Source of the DNA: Robiginitomaculum sp.
GTDB lineage: Bacteria; Pseudomonadota; Alphaproteobacteria; Caulobacterales; Maricaulaceae
Assembly (NCBI GenBank): GCA_021776565.1
Contig: JAJFFQ010000059.1
Coordinates: forward strand, 27,875-91,874
Length of the DNA: 64,000 nt
Direction: 5' to 3'
The notes beneath the pieces were generated by a model, which ran no database searches, was not told the origin of the DNA, and saw nothing but the letters and a program-made list of their open reading frames with translations. The position numbers were made by a program, and so were the translations under genes. This document shows, piece by piece, positions 9,901-18,718 of this stretch (its first letter is position 1; every line of letters starts with the position of its first letter).

Positions 9901-10633
9901 GCCGGTTAATACCAATAAGACCGGTAATGGGTGACATACGGGTGTTTTGCTCTGCCGCTGGCCAAAACTCTGTGGTCAGGGCAAGGGCGTTGGAGCCAAA
10001 CGGATCAATAATCGAGGTTAGCCAATCCGGGGCATCTTCGCCAACGAAAAGACCGCTGGTGGTAAAGAGGATAAAAAGCGCAACGGCACTGACATAAACC
10101 AGGGCACGATCGCGGGTGATCGCGGCAATTGTGGTAAAAATACCACTGATAAGCAGGGTGTTTACGGCAACATAGATCAACGCTGGCTGTAGAAAATAAA
10201 GCGGGTTAATCGTCCCTAATGATTCCTTGTCAATCCAGGGGGCAAACTGTCCCGCAAACAGGCCGATGAGTGCGCCAAAAATACACAAAAAGGTTGCAAC
10301 ATATACCCCGACCATGCGCGATAAGGTCATGTCCCGCGTGGTCACAGGCGTGGCGTGAACCATTTCAAGGGCTTTATAGACCTGGTCACGCATTACGCCG
10401 CTAACCACAAAAACAGCGCCGAAAAACATGGAAAACAGGCTAAAAATAGATGTTTGCAGGGCAAGAGTGATGGCGCCATTGGCCTTTACACGCTCGCCCG
10501 TGGCCGATGATATGTTGATCGCATCAGTGGAAATGACCAACAGGCCAACCAGAAACATTATGCCAACCGTAATCCAGAACCCGACCTGGCGAGTGTGGAA
10601 CCTGATCTCAAAACCTATAAGTTTGCCAAGCAT
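6995..10633 (-). CDS. ABC-2 permease fused to M1-family aminopeptidase
   Basis: This is a 1212-residue inner-membrane protein. The first 590 residues or so contain two ABC-2 type permease units, each with about six hydrophobic segments (for example ITVGIMFLVGLLVIST and LLIPLLIIIVFFSGEMVW). A final membrane segment leads into a periplasmic-looking M1 metallopeptidase domain. The zinc motif HEIGH is at residues 937-941, with the third ligand Glu in LSEGL 19 residues later, a spacing typical of this subfamily. The aminopeptidase substrate-binding region appears as EFPYASFAQSFAGTIPFSE. The gene starts 11 bases after the ATPase gene, so the two form an export unit. The architecture is known in Bacteroidetes and some proteobacteria. 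The substrate is unknown; I infer peptide processing coupled to transport. Confidence 0.92.
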   Translation of the reverse strand: MLGKLIGFEIRFHTRQVGFWITVGIMFLVGLLVISTDAINISSATGERVKANGAITLALQTSIFSLFSMFFGAVFVVSGVMRDQVYKALEMVHATPVTTRDMTLSRMVGVYVATFLCIFGALIGLFAGQFAPWIDKESLGTINPLYFLQPALIYVAVNTLLISGIFTTIAAITRDRALVYVSAVALFILFTTSGLFVGEDAPDWLTSIIDPFGSNALALTTEFWPAAEQNTRMSPITGLIGINRLVWGGVGLALYLATFGLFRRGLIGGKTKKLAQDEEQDTGRIILHGAPTRQSGFGTFWTRLKYEYLTTVRSIPFIILTLLAIALFGITIYFQMEFIPNPALPTSLLMAQTVIGTLLIPLLIIIVFFSGEMVWRDKTAQITEILDASPVANWPLMAGKWLALIGVVTTLFAVGIVFGMITQTVIGDIPINPMSYLQFTFVTFAPRIFLFCLLVLFIQNFMPNRVVGMLTAGALIIFFLFIIGNLPFAHPLMRYGAFNNGGLSELNGYADLTNLKWFGLYWGSLGALFVVLSIWLWRRGLQSSLLVRLKTLGNRLTLPSMAIATLLLAGFVGSGAYIYKGYNINNNFRTTKQNELRQVKWENLLGKALKKPIPKVRSVEADITFNPSAQTATIKGRYVIENTTNANLRDLYINMPAQHVEDNRSLTIKGATRVTDDENITQIENFGTRIYRFDPPLAPGEKTQMAFETFIRAPELGDRSPIQRNGTFVNNFAVMPQIGIQDRRMVNPDRRRKNDLPKREKRADRTNTNARQNNFITRSADYVDFKSKICTDKGQIPITPGKLVREYEENGKACRDYQAINPILNFFSFLSADFEVKKDLWENPNGDNVDLAIYYHKTHGYNVDLMIEAMKNSLTTFTTTFGPYQYNQIRIMEFPYASFAQSFAGTIPFSENIGFVMDPGDPDDIENVDLATYVVMHEIGHQWFAHQIVPANTKGFNVLSEGLTENAAMTAYEDALGWQKARRVLEQRSIQTYLTRRGGDREDEPPLAKAGNQQYLVYNKASWVFWGLKQYMGKDLMQGAIRGFLDEYGSKGPPYPTTKELVAALRAAAPANMQGLITDYWDRITFWDLKFDDDITVKPNTDGGYTVDLTAIVDKKIASEEDGKETSVSEIDGESLNEWIEIGFYKEDPKKTLGDEWLKLERVRITDATTALSFDLDERPAFVLLDPRRLLMERNIKDNVKTLPKDKLASND

Positions 10634-10644
10634 GTCTACAGCCC

Positions 10645-11511
10645 CTAAACCAGACGATAAAGGTGGGCGAAATAGGCGTCTTCAAGGTTTGGCTCATCCG
10701 CTTCAAAGCCAGCCTCGGGTGCAGCATCTGCCAGCACACTGACAATGACGCCGCCCATGAGCAGGCGGGTGGAGAGCACTTTGTATTTTTCCTTGAGGCC
10801 ATCAACATCGGCCTTCTCGACTTTTTTACGCCAGACCTTGTTTTTGATTTTTGCGATCAAATCCTCCGGTGCGCCGCGCGCAACGATCTCGCCATCGCCC
10901 ATTATGGCCATGTCCGGGCATAAATCGCGCACATCATCAACGATGTGGGTTGAGAGAATAATGGTTTTGTCTTCGCCAGCTTCGCTTAAGAGGTCAAGAA
11001 AGCGTTGGCGCTCAAACGGATCAAGCCCGGCGGTGGGTTCATCCACGATCAGAACCTTGGGATCACCCAGCAAGGCCTGGGCAACGCCAAAACGTTGTTT
11101 CATGCCGCCCGAATAAGTGGCCACTGCCACGCCGCGCATTTTCCACAAATTAACTGCACGAAGCAGGCTTTCCACCTGTTTGCGGCGTGCCTTGGCGTTG
11201 GAAACACCCTTGAGTATGGCAAGGTGATCCAGAAGCGCCAGTGCGCTCATGCGCGGATAAACGCCAAAATCCTGTGGTAAATAACCAAGGGTCTGGCGCA
11301 TGACCTGTGGGTCTTTGGATATGTTGGTGCCATTCAGGGTGATGGTGCCCTTGTCAGGTTCCAGCAGGGTGGCAATGGCGCGCATCAGGGTTGATTTGCC
11401 GGCACCATTTGGCCCCAAAAGGCCAAACATGCCCGGTTTGAGATCAAGAGATACATTATTTAGTGCCTGAAGTTTACCAAACGCCTTGGAAATATTTTTA
11501 ATACTTAACAC
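10645..11511 (-). CDS. ABC transporter ATP-binding protein
   Basis: This 288-residue ATPase would energise the downstream permease/peptidase fusion. Walker A is GLLGPNGAGKST, the signature is YSGGMKQRFGVAQ, Walker B is KVLIVDEPTAGLDP, and the switch His is in ILSTHIVDD. The first 215 residues are the nucleotide-binding domain; the rest is a small C-terminal extension seen in ABC-2 (CcmA/NatA-like) ATPases. It starts at ATG 11511 and is separated from the permease by 11 bases, so the two are almost certainly co-transcribed. It is cytoplasmic, at the inner face of the membrane. Confidence 0.93.
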   Translation of the reverse strand: MLSIKNISKAFGKLQALNNVSLDLKPGMFGLLGPNGAGKSTLMRAIATLLEPDKGTITLNGTNISKDPQVMRQTLGYLPQDFGVYPRMSALALLDHLAILKGVSNAKARRKQVESLLRAVNLWKMRGVAVATYSGGMKQRFGVAQALLGDPKVLIVDEPTAGLDPFERQRFLDLLSEAGEDKTIILSTHIVDDVRDLCPDMAIMGDGEIVARGAPEDLIAKIKNKVWRKKVEKADVDGLKEKYKVLSTRLLMGGVIVSVLADAAPEAGFEADEPNLEDAYFAHLYRLV

Positions 11512-11637
11512 GCGGTCGCCCCGTTCTTGTTTTGTGAGAGATGCTCAGTAAATTATTGATAGACGATAAGAAGTTTATCGACAAGCGATAATTTGAATAA
11601 ATGTCATGTTTTGGTAATAATTCGCACCTGAAGTGAC

Positions 11638-12765
11638 CTAGCCCAGCAATCCAGCGACCCCGACTCCCAGGAATGTGCCAATGGCATAACCCAATACGCC
11701 AACCAGAACGCCGGGGGTGACAAGGCCGCGCCAACCCTGCGCTGCGGCCAGTGCCGGGGCGGTTGTTGCGCCCAGAATGGCTGCGTTTGAGGCAATGATA
11801 AGCTCGGGCAAGGACAGCTTGAATAATGAGCCAAGCCCAAAAGTAACCAGGCTGTGGACGCTAAGCAAAATAAGCACAAACACCAATAGCATAGGCGCGA
11901 CGGCAATTAGCTGGCCAATATCTGCCCCCGCAGCAATCGCCCCGAAAAACACAAATGCCAGCACTGTGCCGACCTCGAACGCGCCGCTCAACCGGGCCAT
12001 AAGCTGCGGCGCAAAGGTTGCGGGAATAACAGTCAATACTGTTATCACCAGATATTTCATCGATGGCGCGCCCAGGGCATCGGCGATCATGGTGCCAAGC
12101 GCAGCGATTACCAGAGCCACAGTGATCGCCCAGGCCAATGAGGCACTGGTTATTGATTCCGAATGCATGGATGCGTCCCTGGTATCATCGATTTGGGTGT
12201 GATCCATGGCAACAAAACGACTGGCAAGCCACCGCCATGCGGGCAGGACGGCGAGCATGGCCAAAAACAGTGCACTGGCCAGATTATCTACCGCCGTGGC
12301 GGCGGAAATCATTGACGCATTGGTATAGCCAAGGGTTTCAATGGCGCCGGCATAGTTCACCGACCCGCCAATATAAGTGGCGGTAAATATGCCCGCCAGG
12401 TCTGCGCTTTGCGGGCCAAGATCAACAAGATAAAATGCCAGTATTGCCCCAAGCACAGTGCCCAGGCTGGCGATAAGGAATGCCAGCGCCATGCGGCTGG
12501 TTTCAAAAAATATCTTGCGCAAATTGGCCTGAAATAAAAATAGCGGGATGAGAATTGCCACCAGATAGCCAAAAACAAAGTCATAGGCCGGAGAGGTTTT
12601 GGGGATAATGTTGAGATTGGAGAGAAGTATGGCCCCAAGGATTGTCCACACTGCGCCGGTCAGGGTCTTGCCCCATCTGGTTTTTTCTGCGGCAAAGCCC
12701 AAAGAGGCCACAACAAACAGGGCAGCAATAACGGCAAGTGAATTTTCTGCGGGGATGAGTGACAT
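11638..12765 (-). CDS. DUF819 (YjcL-like) membrane protein
   Basis: This is a 375-residue integral membrane protein with about ten hydrophobic segments. Family-like stretches are IFTATYIGGSVNYAGAIETL, the following SAATAVDNLASALFLAML, and the C-terminal GATTAPALAAAQGWRGLVTP. These match the DUF819 family, which resembles carboxylate/amino-acid transporters but has no established substrate. The start has AAAGGA upstream at acceptable spacing. It is transcribed away from rpmF. The function is unknown; a transport role is inferred from topology only. Confidence 0.85.
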   Translation of the reverse strand: MSLIPAENSLAVIAALFVVASLGFAAEKTRWGKTLTGAVWTILGAILLSNLNIIPKTSPAYDFVFGYLVAILIPLFLFQANLRKIFFETSRMALAFLIASLGTVLGAILAFYLVDLGPQSADLAGIFTATYIGGSVNYAGAIETLGYTNASMISAATAVDNLASALFLAMLAVLPAWRWLASRFVAMDHTQIDDTRDASMHSESITSASLAWAITVALVIAALGTMIADALGAPSMKYLVITVLTVIPATFAPQLMARLSGAFEVGTVLAFVFFGAIAAGADIGQLIAVAPMLLVFVLILLSVHSLVTFGLGSLFKLSLPELIIASNAAILGATTAPALAAAQGWRGLVTPGVLVGVLGYAIGTFLGVGVAGLLG

Positions 12766-13239
12766 GGGCGATGATCCTTTGTGCGAGTCTCTACTGTGCA
12801 GTAAATTTTACCAGTGTCAAAAAAATCAAATATATGGTGTTTGTATAAATGAAAAAAATAATCCCAGGCTGTCATCACACGGCTTGTCCGGGTGATCCAG
12901 TCAATCCTGTGCATTGCACTGGATTGCCCGAATGAATCGGGCAATGACACCCTGAGAACATAAATGAAATGGCTTTTTACCAATGGAAAGGTCGTCTTCT
13001 CTGAATCGCGACAATTCCATTTTCCTGGCATTGGCCAGTAGATTGTTTGCGATTGTGCGTCAGATGGGACGACCTTGCCCCCCTTATAACACAAAATGCG
13101 CATCAATGCACGTTTGCCCTTACTGGCTGCAAAACATGCGGCTAGACGCTTGTGAAATGCCGGGCTTTGCGCTATGTCCCCGCGCTTGGCGGAAACTATT
13201 TGCGCCTCAAGGATTCTCATAGATACAAGGCTAGGTCAG
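12766..13239. other. 474-base gap between divergent genes, mostly non-coding
   Basis: The gap holds a composite palindromic repeat (12870-12949). The remainder contains no convincing gene; short open frames overlap on both strands without ribosome sites. It should carry the promoter of rpmF and of the DUF819 gene. A CTTATAAC stretch near 13084 could be a -10 element, but no matching -35 is clear. Confidence 0.5.
12870..12949. repeat. Composite palindromic repeat, TGTCATT/GGATTGCCCG family, copy 1
   Basis: Two 31-base arms face each other: TGTCATCACACGGCTTGTCC onward (12870-12900) and CTGGATTGCCCGAATGAATC onward (12919-12949). Each arm is itself a hairpin, and the two arms are also approximately complementary to each other. 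A second copy with a longer spacer lies at 43420-43536. This is a dispersed repeat with a recurring design, not a gene. Confidence 0.8.
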
Positions 13240-13419
13240 ATGGCTGTCCCCAAAAGTAAAATCACCAAATCCCGCCGTGGCATGCGCCGCAGTCATGATC
13301 GTCTGCCTGCCGCCACCTATATTGAAGATGCTGATTCGGGTGAATTGCGCCGCCCGCACCATATCGATTTGAAAACCGGCATGTATCGCGGCAAGCAAAT
13401 TTTAGAGCCTAAGGATTAG
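13240..13419 (+). CDS. rpmF: Ribosomal protein L32
   Basis: The product is the 59-residue L32 of the large ribosomal subunit. It begins [20 protein letters not shown], which is diagnostic, and ends with the [10 protein letters not shown] segment typical of alphaproteobacteria. It lacks the zinc-binding cysteines present in some bacterial L32 proteins. The start is fixed by the conserved N-terminus. It is apparently monocistronic: the neighbours on both sides point the other way. Confidence 0.97.
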   Translation: MAVPKSKITKSRRGMRRSHDRLPAATYIEDADSGELRRPHHIDLKTGMYRGKQILEPKD

Positions 13420-13447
13420 TTCCCAGGTTGAAGATCAACAAAACTGA

Positions 13448-14059
13448 CTAAACGTTTTCGTTGGCGATTGTTTTTACAATCTCATCACGTCCGTTTGTGA
13501 GCGCACTCGCAGATGGGCAATTCTGGTCACAAAAAGTTATCTGTCTGTCGAGCCAGGATAATTGCTCTTGCGCTTTTATAGTGTTGCCGTTTTTCGCATG
13601 AACAAGACCAAGTTCGCGGTGCGCCAGAATAAAATCCGGTTTTAGGGTTATTGCTTCTTCCAGATATGTTTGCGCAATGCCCTTTTCGTCTTTTTCGATA
13701 TTCACCAGAGCCAAAACGTAAATAGTGTTGTGGTTGTTGGCTCTCTTTATCAATGAGCAATTCAAATAGTTTTCAGCCTTTGCGTAATTACCCTTTTCAA
13801 GAAATGACACGCCGATGCGATAATTACGACTCGCACTTTTTCGGCAGTTATATCCCGTACCAATGTATCTGTCAGATATACCTGTTACATAAGGATTTCG
13901 TGGCCTCCCATAAAGATGTATGCCGCTACCATTATGGTTTGTATTGACGTGTTCGTTTTCAAGGTCATGCGCAATAACGGGCATGGTTACGCCAAAGGCA
14001 GTCGCTATGACAGCCGTAAATATCAGACTTTTCCCATGTTTATGTATAGCATTACGCAT
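13448..14059 (-). CDS. Exported TPR protein
   Basis: This is a 203-residue protein with a signal peptide (KSLIFTAVIATAFGVTMPVIA). Three helical hairpins of TPR type follow, including RIGVSFLEKGNYAKAENYL and TYLEEAITLKPDFILAHREL. Its C-terminal part (AQEQLSWLDRQITFCDQNC) closely parallels AQEELTWFENKLSECAQTC in the TPR protein at 15128-16063, so the two are paralogs. The Cys pair in that segment probably forms a disulphide in the periplasm. The cytochrome c gene lies between the two. Function is unknown; TPRs suggest protein-protein contacts. Confidence 0.8.
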   Translation of the reverse strand: MRNAIHKHGKSLIFTAVIATAFGVTMPVIAHDLENEHVNTNHNGSGIHLYGRPRNPYVTGISDRYIGTGYNCRKSASRNYRIGVSFLEKGNYAKAENYLNCSLIKRANNHNTIYVLALVNIEKDEKGIAQTYLEEAITLKPDFILAHRELGLVHAKNGNTIKAQEQLSWLDRQITFCDQNCPSASALTNGRDEIVKTIANENV

Positions 14060-14168
14060 TTATATGCTCTCACTGTTAAGTTCAGTTCAGTGCCTAACCT
14101 AAATTGAGCCATGTCAATATGTCAATAAAAAAGCTATTTCAGTTTATCAAAATCATGTGATGTAGTAT

Positions 14169-15152
14169 TCAAGGTTCATCTTGCAGATAGTTTTGTAATT
14201 GTGATAGGTCAAACAACGAGGCGTGTTCCTGCGCCCGTAAACGCTTTTGTATACCTGTCCATTCTTCGCGCCATTTTTGTAACGCCCTGTCGGCATGGGC
14301 GTCTGGTATATTTTCGCGCAGCACCCGCAAATTTTCACTGGCAGAGGCAAGGTCTCGTCTAATTCTGGCGTGGACGGGTTTGTTATAGCGTGCGCTGATG
14401 CGGCCAATTTGCACTTGTGCTGCGGCCAGCAAAAACTGCGTGCTCTGGGTCTGGTTATCCAGAAGCATTGCGTATTCAATTGCCCTTGTGGCGCTGTCCA
14501 TGCGCTCAAGCGCCCGTTCAAGGCTCTGTGGGCGGACAGGTATGGGGCTATCACAGGCCGTATTATCCAATGCCCGCAAATAGCTCAGCACACTGTCGAA
14601 TATAAGAGGTTCAGGCTCAAACCCGGCAAATTCCTCCTCGATCAGGCCATGAAGGAAATCAGCTAGTTCAGGGGAGGCAGGATCGCGGGTTCTGGTGTGT
14701 GCATTTTTATCTGAAAGTGATGGAATGGGTTTGGGGTTAAAAACACCATCGCCGCGACTGGTTGAAAAAATGGAACTGGTAACATCGGCAGTGCCAGGCG
14801 CGTCTGACAGGCCATCCAGAAAGAAATTTTTGTTGGAATGGCCATTGCTATGGCAGGTCTGACAACTCATGCCGCTTTTGGCCGCCTGACCACCCAGCAA
14901 TAACGGGCTGGCAAATGCCGTTCGCCCAATCAGGATGAGGGCCGCAGTATGTTTATCATCCGGGTTCACCAGGCATTCCGTCGGCGCGGTGCCAAGTGCC
15001 TTGAGCGCATCGGCATCCAGCGTCAGCCAGCGAAGCTCAGCAAGGCCCTGGGGGTCGGGATCGCGCTGTGCCTGCTGCTTGCAGGCAATAACGGCCATGC
15101 CCGCCAGTGCTATGGCTGCGTAAAACCTTATTGCGCGGATGCTAATAACCAA
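14169..15152 (-). CDS. Cytochrome c lipoprotein, single visible haem site
   Basis: This 327-residue protein starts at a TTG (15152) preceded by a GAGGAAGAAGAG stretch; the gene overlaps the end of the upstream TPR gene by 25 bases. The signal sequence ends in a lipobox-like VIAC with Cys24. One haem-c attachment motif, CQTCH, is at 97-101. The context LLLGGQAAKSGMSCQTCHSN and the following SRGDGVFNPKPIPSL segment resemble cytochrome c peroxidase/MauG-type domains. However, only one CxxCH is present where that family has two. The C-terminal 130 residues are helical and charged, with no second haem. A periplasmic electron carrier or remnant peroxidase is possible. A start at ATG 15191 is possible but gives a poor signal peptide. 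Confidence 0.75.
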   Translation of the reverse strand: MVISIRAIRFYAAIALAGMAVIACKQQAQRDPDPQGLAELRWLTLDADALKALGTAPTECLVNPDDKHTAALILIGRTAFASPLLLGGQAAKSGMSCQTCHSNGHSNKNFFLDGLSDAPGTADVTSSIFSTSRGDGVFNPKPIPSLSDKNAHTRTRDPASPELADFLHGLIEEEFAGFEPEPLIFDSVLSYLRALDNTACDSPIPVRPQSLERALERMDSATRAIEYAMLLDNQTQSTQFLLAAAQVQIGRISARYNKPVHARIRRDLASASENLRVLRENIPDAHADRALQKWREEWTGIQKRLRAQEHASLFDLSQLQNYLQDEP

Positions 15153-16063
15153 CGCTTCAGCTCTTCTTCCTCGGCGCAGGCAAAGGTGCATAACCGCCCT
15201 ATTTTGGCAAGTTGGCGTTTTGCCTTTTTAAGCTCGCCGGTTTCGATATACAGCTCTCCCAGATATTCATTGGCACCAAGATGATCCGGGTTTAACCGCA
15301 ATGCGGTCATGTAATAACGTTTTGCTATGTTAAAGCGCCCAAGTTTGCGATTGCCAAAGCCCTGATAATTCAAAATGTCAGGGTGGGGGCCGATAATGCG
15401 GGCTGCTTTTTCCAGGTCAAGCAATGCCTCATCATATCGCTTTTCGTTAATCAGGCGGATGGCTTTCAGATAGGCATTGTCGCCTTGTTGTGTGGGTAGG
15501 GCGAGTGCGCCGCTTTTCTTTTCCTGGTTATCTTCTCCCGCCATGGCCCTGGTCACAGCCGCGCTGCCTTGTGTAAGCGCATCAGCCTGTGCGCAAGTTT
15601 GTGCACACTCGCTGAGTTTATTCTCAAACCAGGTAAGCTCTTCTTGTGCCTTTTCTGGCTTTCCGGTCAGGGCATAGGCGCGGCCCAGTTCCTTGTGTGC
15701 ATCGACAAAGTCCGGCTTGTACTTGATTGCCTTTTCAAAATACCGCCTTGAGGCTTTTGTTTTACCACGGCCCTTTTTTGCCAAGCCCATCAAATGATTT
15801 GTGTTGGCATCTTTTGGTAATACCGAAAGAACCTTGGCAAATGACCGTTCTGCATCACGGAATTTCCCGGCTTGTAGCGAGTCTATACCTGCACGATATT
15901 CAGTCGCCGGATCAAAATTGATCGCTGGCGCAGAACCGGATGCTGACGGCATGCCGGAGCCACTACTGCCACCACCACCAGCAGCGATTGCTGGGTGTAT
16001 GCCAAGTGAAAGCCCTGTCACCAAAATGGCTATGGTTGTCAGTTTTTTATAATTATTGCCCAT
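15128..16063 (-). CDS. Exported TPR protein, paralog of 13448-14059
   Basis: This 311-residue protein has a signal peptide (LTTIAILVTGLSLGIHPAIA), a Gly/Ser linker and two blocks of TPRs. The first block includes GIDSLQAGKFRDAERSFAKV and RRYFEKAIKYKPDFVDAHKE; the second includes RLINEKRYDEALLDLEKAA and YYMTALRLNPDHLGANEYLG. After each block comes a Cys pair (CAQTC and CTFAC). The gene therefore looks like two copies of the unit that occurs once in the 13448-14059 protein. AGAGGAAA precedes the ATG. It probably forms an operon with the cytochrome c lipoprotein and the smaller TPR protein. Confidence 0.85.
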   Translation of the reverse strand: MGNNYKKLTTIAILVTGLSLGIHPAIAAGGGGSSGSGMPSASGSAPAINFDPATEYRAGIDSLQAGKFRDAERSFAKVLSVLPKDANTNHLMGLAKKGRGKTKASRRYFEKAIKYKPDFVDAHKELGRAYALTGKPEKAQEELTWFENKLSECAQTCAQADALTQGSAAVTRAMAGEDNQEKKSGALALPTQQGDNAYLKAIRLINEKRYDEALLDLEKAARIIGPHPDILNYQGFGNRKLGRFNIAKRYYMTALRLNPDHLGANEYLGELYIETGELKKAKRQLAKIGRLCTFACAEEEELKRWLLASAQ

Positions 16064-16134
16064 GATGGTTTTCCTCTTGATCGATCATGTATCTTTAATT
16101 ACCACATTTTGCACAGGATGGCGATCTCATTTAA

Positions 16135-17472
<1,338 letters not shown>

Positions 17473-17545
17473 ACTCTTGATTGTGCCTTGAAGTAACGCC
17501 TCATTTTCTTTAGATGAGCAGGGTATAACTTGCCGCGAGGTGAAA

Positions 17546-18703
17546 ATGGACGAAGAAGACCTTGTCAGTCCTGTGAGTGATGCAGTGGTGGCGGATAGCC
17601 TGTCCGCAAAAACCAATGACCGGCATTCGGAATTTGCATCGGCTACAAAAATTGGAGAATGTTCCAATTGTCATGCCGTGCTTCAGGGGCGACATTGTCA
17701 TACATGCGGGCAGATTGCCAATACGTGGCATCGCCCGGCCTGGGCTTTGCTTGCCGATATTTTTGATGGATTGTTTGGTCTGGATGGCCGTATCTGGCGC
17801 ACGGTAAAACCACTCGTGATTTATCCGGGGCAGCTCACATATCGTTATTTGAGTGGTGAGCGTGAGCCATTCATTCAACCATTCAGACTGTTTTTACTGA
17901 CTTCGTTATTGTTCTTTTTGGTTTTTGAACTGGCCATTAACAATCAAGGACAAATTGGCCCACCAAGCCGTATTGATGTGATTGAAGATGTGAGTAAAAC
18001 AACCAGCAACACATTGAATGACAGCCAAAAGCAAGTGGTTGGGGATGATGCTGGAACAATCAGTGTCGATCTGGAAACCTTTATTTGCGGAATGCGCTTA
18101 TGGCTTGTGCCGGAAGATTTGAATGCGAACTGCAAGCAAAAGCTGGATTCTGTCACGAAGGATATGGATGAACCGCCTGAAAAGTTGTTCACCAGCACGC
18201 CCAATGGCGGTCAAATGGATATCCGTTTTAATCAAGAGGCGCGTTCGCCGTTAAAAATAAATCAAAACAGCCGTCGCTTTTTGGCCAATAATGTTGAAAC
18301 AGCGATCCGAAACCCCCAGCAATATACCAGGACGCTTGCGCGATGGGCGCCTCGACTGGTCTTTATTCTTGCTCCGGTATTTGGGTTGTTGCTGGCAGCC
18401 AGCCTTTTTTGGCGAAAACAATTGTACATTTATGACCACATGATTGTGGCATTGCATTTCCATTCGTTCCTGTTTTTGCTTCTTGCCGCATTGATCCTGG
18501 TTGGCAAGATAACAGGTATGGCAGTTGTTGCTGCTGTCTTTGTTTTGTGGAGCAATTATTATCTTTTTTCTCTGCAACGCAGGGTTTATAAAACCGGCAG
18601 GCTTGTTACTGTTATCCGCACACTGGCGCTGGATATTTCATATCTATTTGTTTTGATTGCAGCTTTGGTATTGTTGCTGGTTCTGGGCGTGCTGTTTGTG
18701 TGA
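17546..18703 (+). CDS. DUF3667 membrane protein with zinc-ribbon-like N-terminus
   Basis: This is a 385-residue protein with ATG at 17546 five bases after GAGG. Residues about 38-55 hold two CxxC pairs (CSNCHAVLQGRHCHTCGQ), a probable zinc ribbon. The family-defining stretch follows (LADIFDGLFGLDGRIWRTVK, then PGQLTYRYLSGEREPFIQPF), leading into the first membrane segment. A long polar loop follows, and the C-terminus has about four more membrane segments (RLVFILAPVFGLLLAASLFW; LFVLIAALVLLLVLGVLFV). Function is unknown. It lies 73 bases after eno and may share its transcript. Its stop is 15 bases from the convergent lipoprotein gene. Confidence 0.85.
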   Translation: MDEEDLVSPVSDAVVADSLSAKTNDRHSEFASATKIGECSNCHAVLQGRHCHTCGQIANTWHRPAWALLADIFDGLFGLDGRIWRTVKPLVIYPGQLTYRYLSGEREPFIQPFRLFLLTSLLFFLVFELAINNQGQIGPPSRIDVIEDVSKTTSNTLNDSQKQVVGDDAGTISVDLETFICGMRLWLVPEDLNANCKQKLDSVTKDMDEPPEKLFTSTPNGGQMDIRFNQEARSPLKINQNSRRFLANNVETAIRNPQQYTRTLARWAPRLVFILAPVFGLLLAASLFWRKQLYIYDHMIVALHFHSFLFLLLAALILVGKITGMAVVAAVFVLWSNYYLFSLQRRVYKTGRLVTVIRTLALDISYLFVLIAALVLLLVLGVLFV

Positions 18704-18718
18704 CCCAGATTATCCATA

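Noticed and set aside
12660..13220. 186-codon minus-strand frame across the rpmF/DUF819 gap
   Set aside because: It crosses a palindromic repeat and the start of the DUF819 gene, and its protein has no coherent features.
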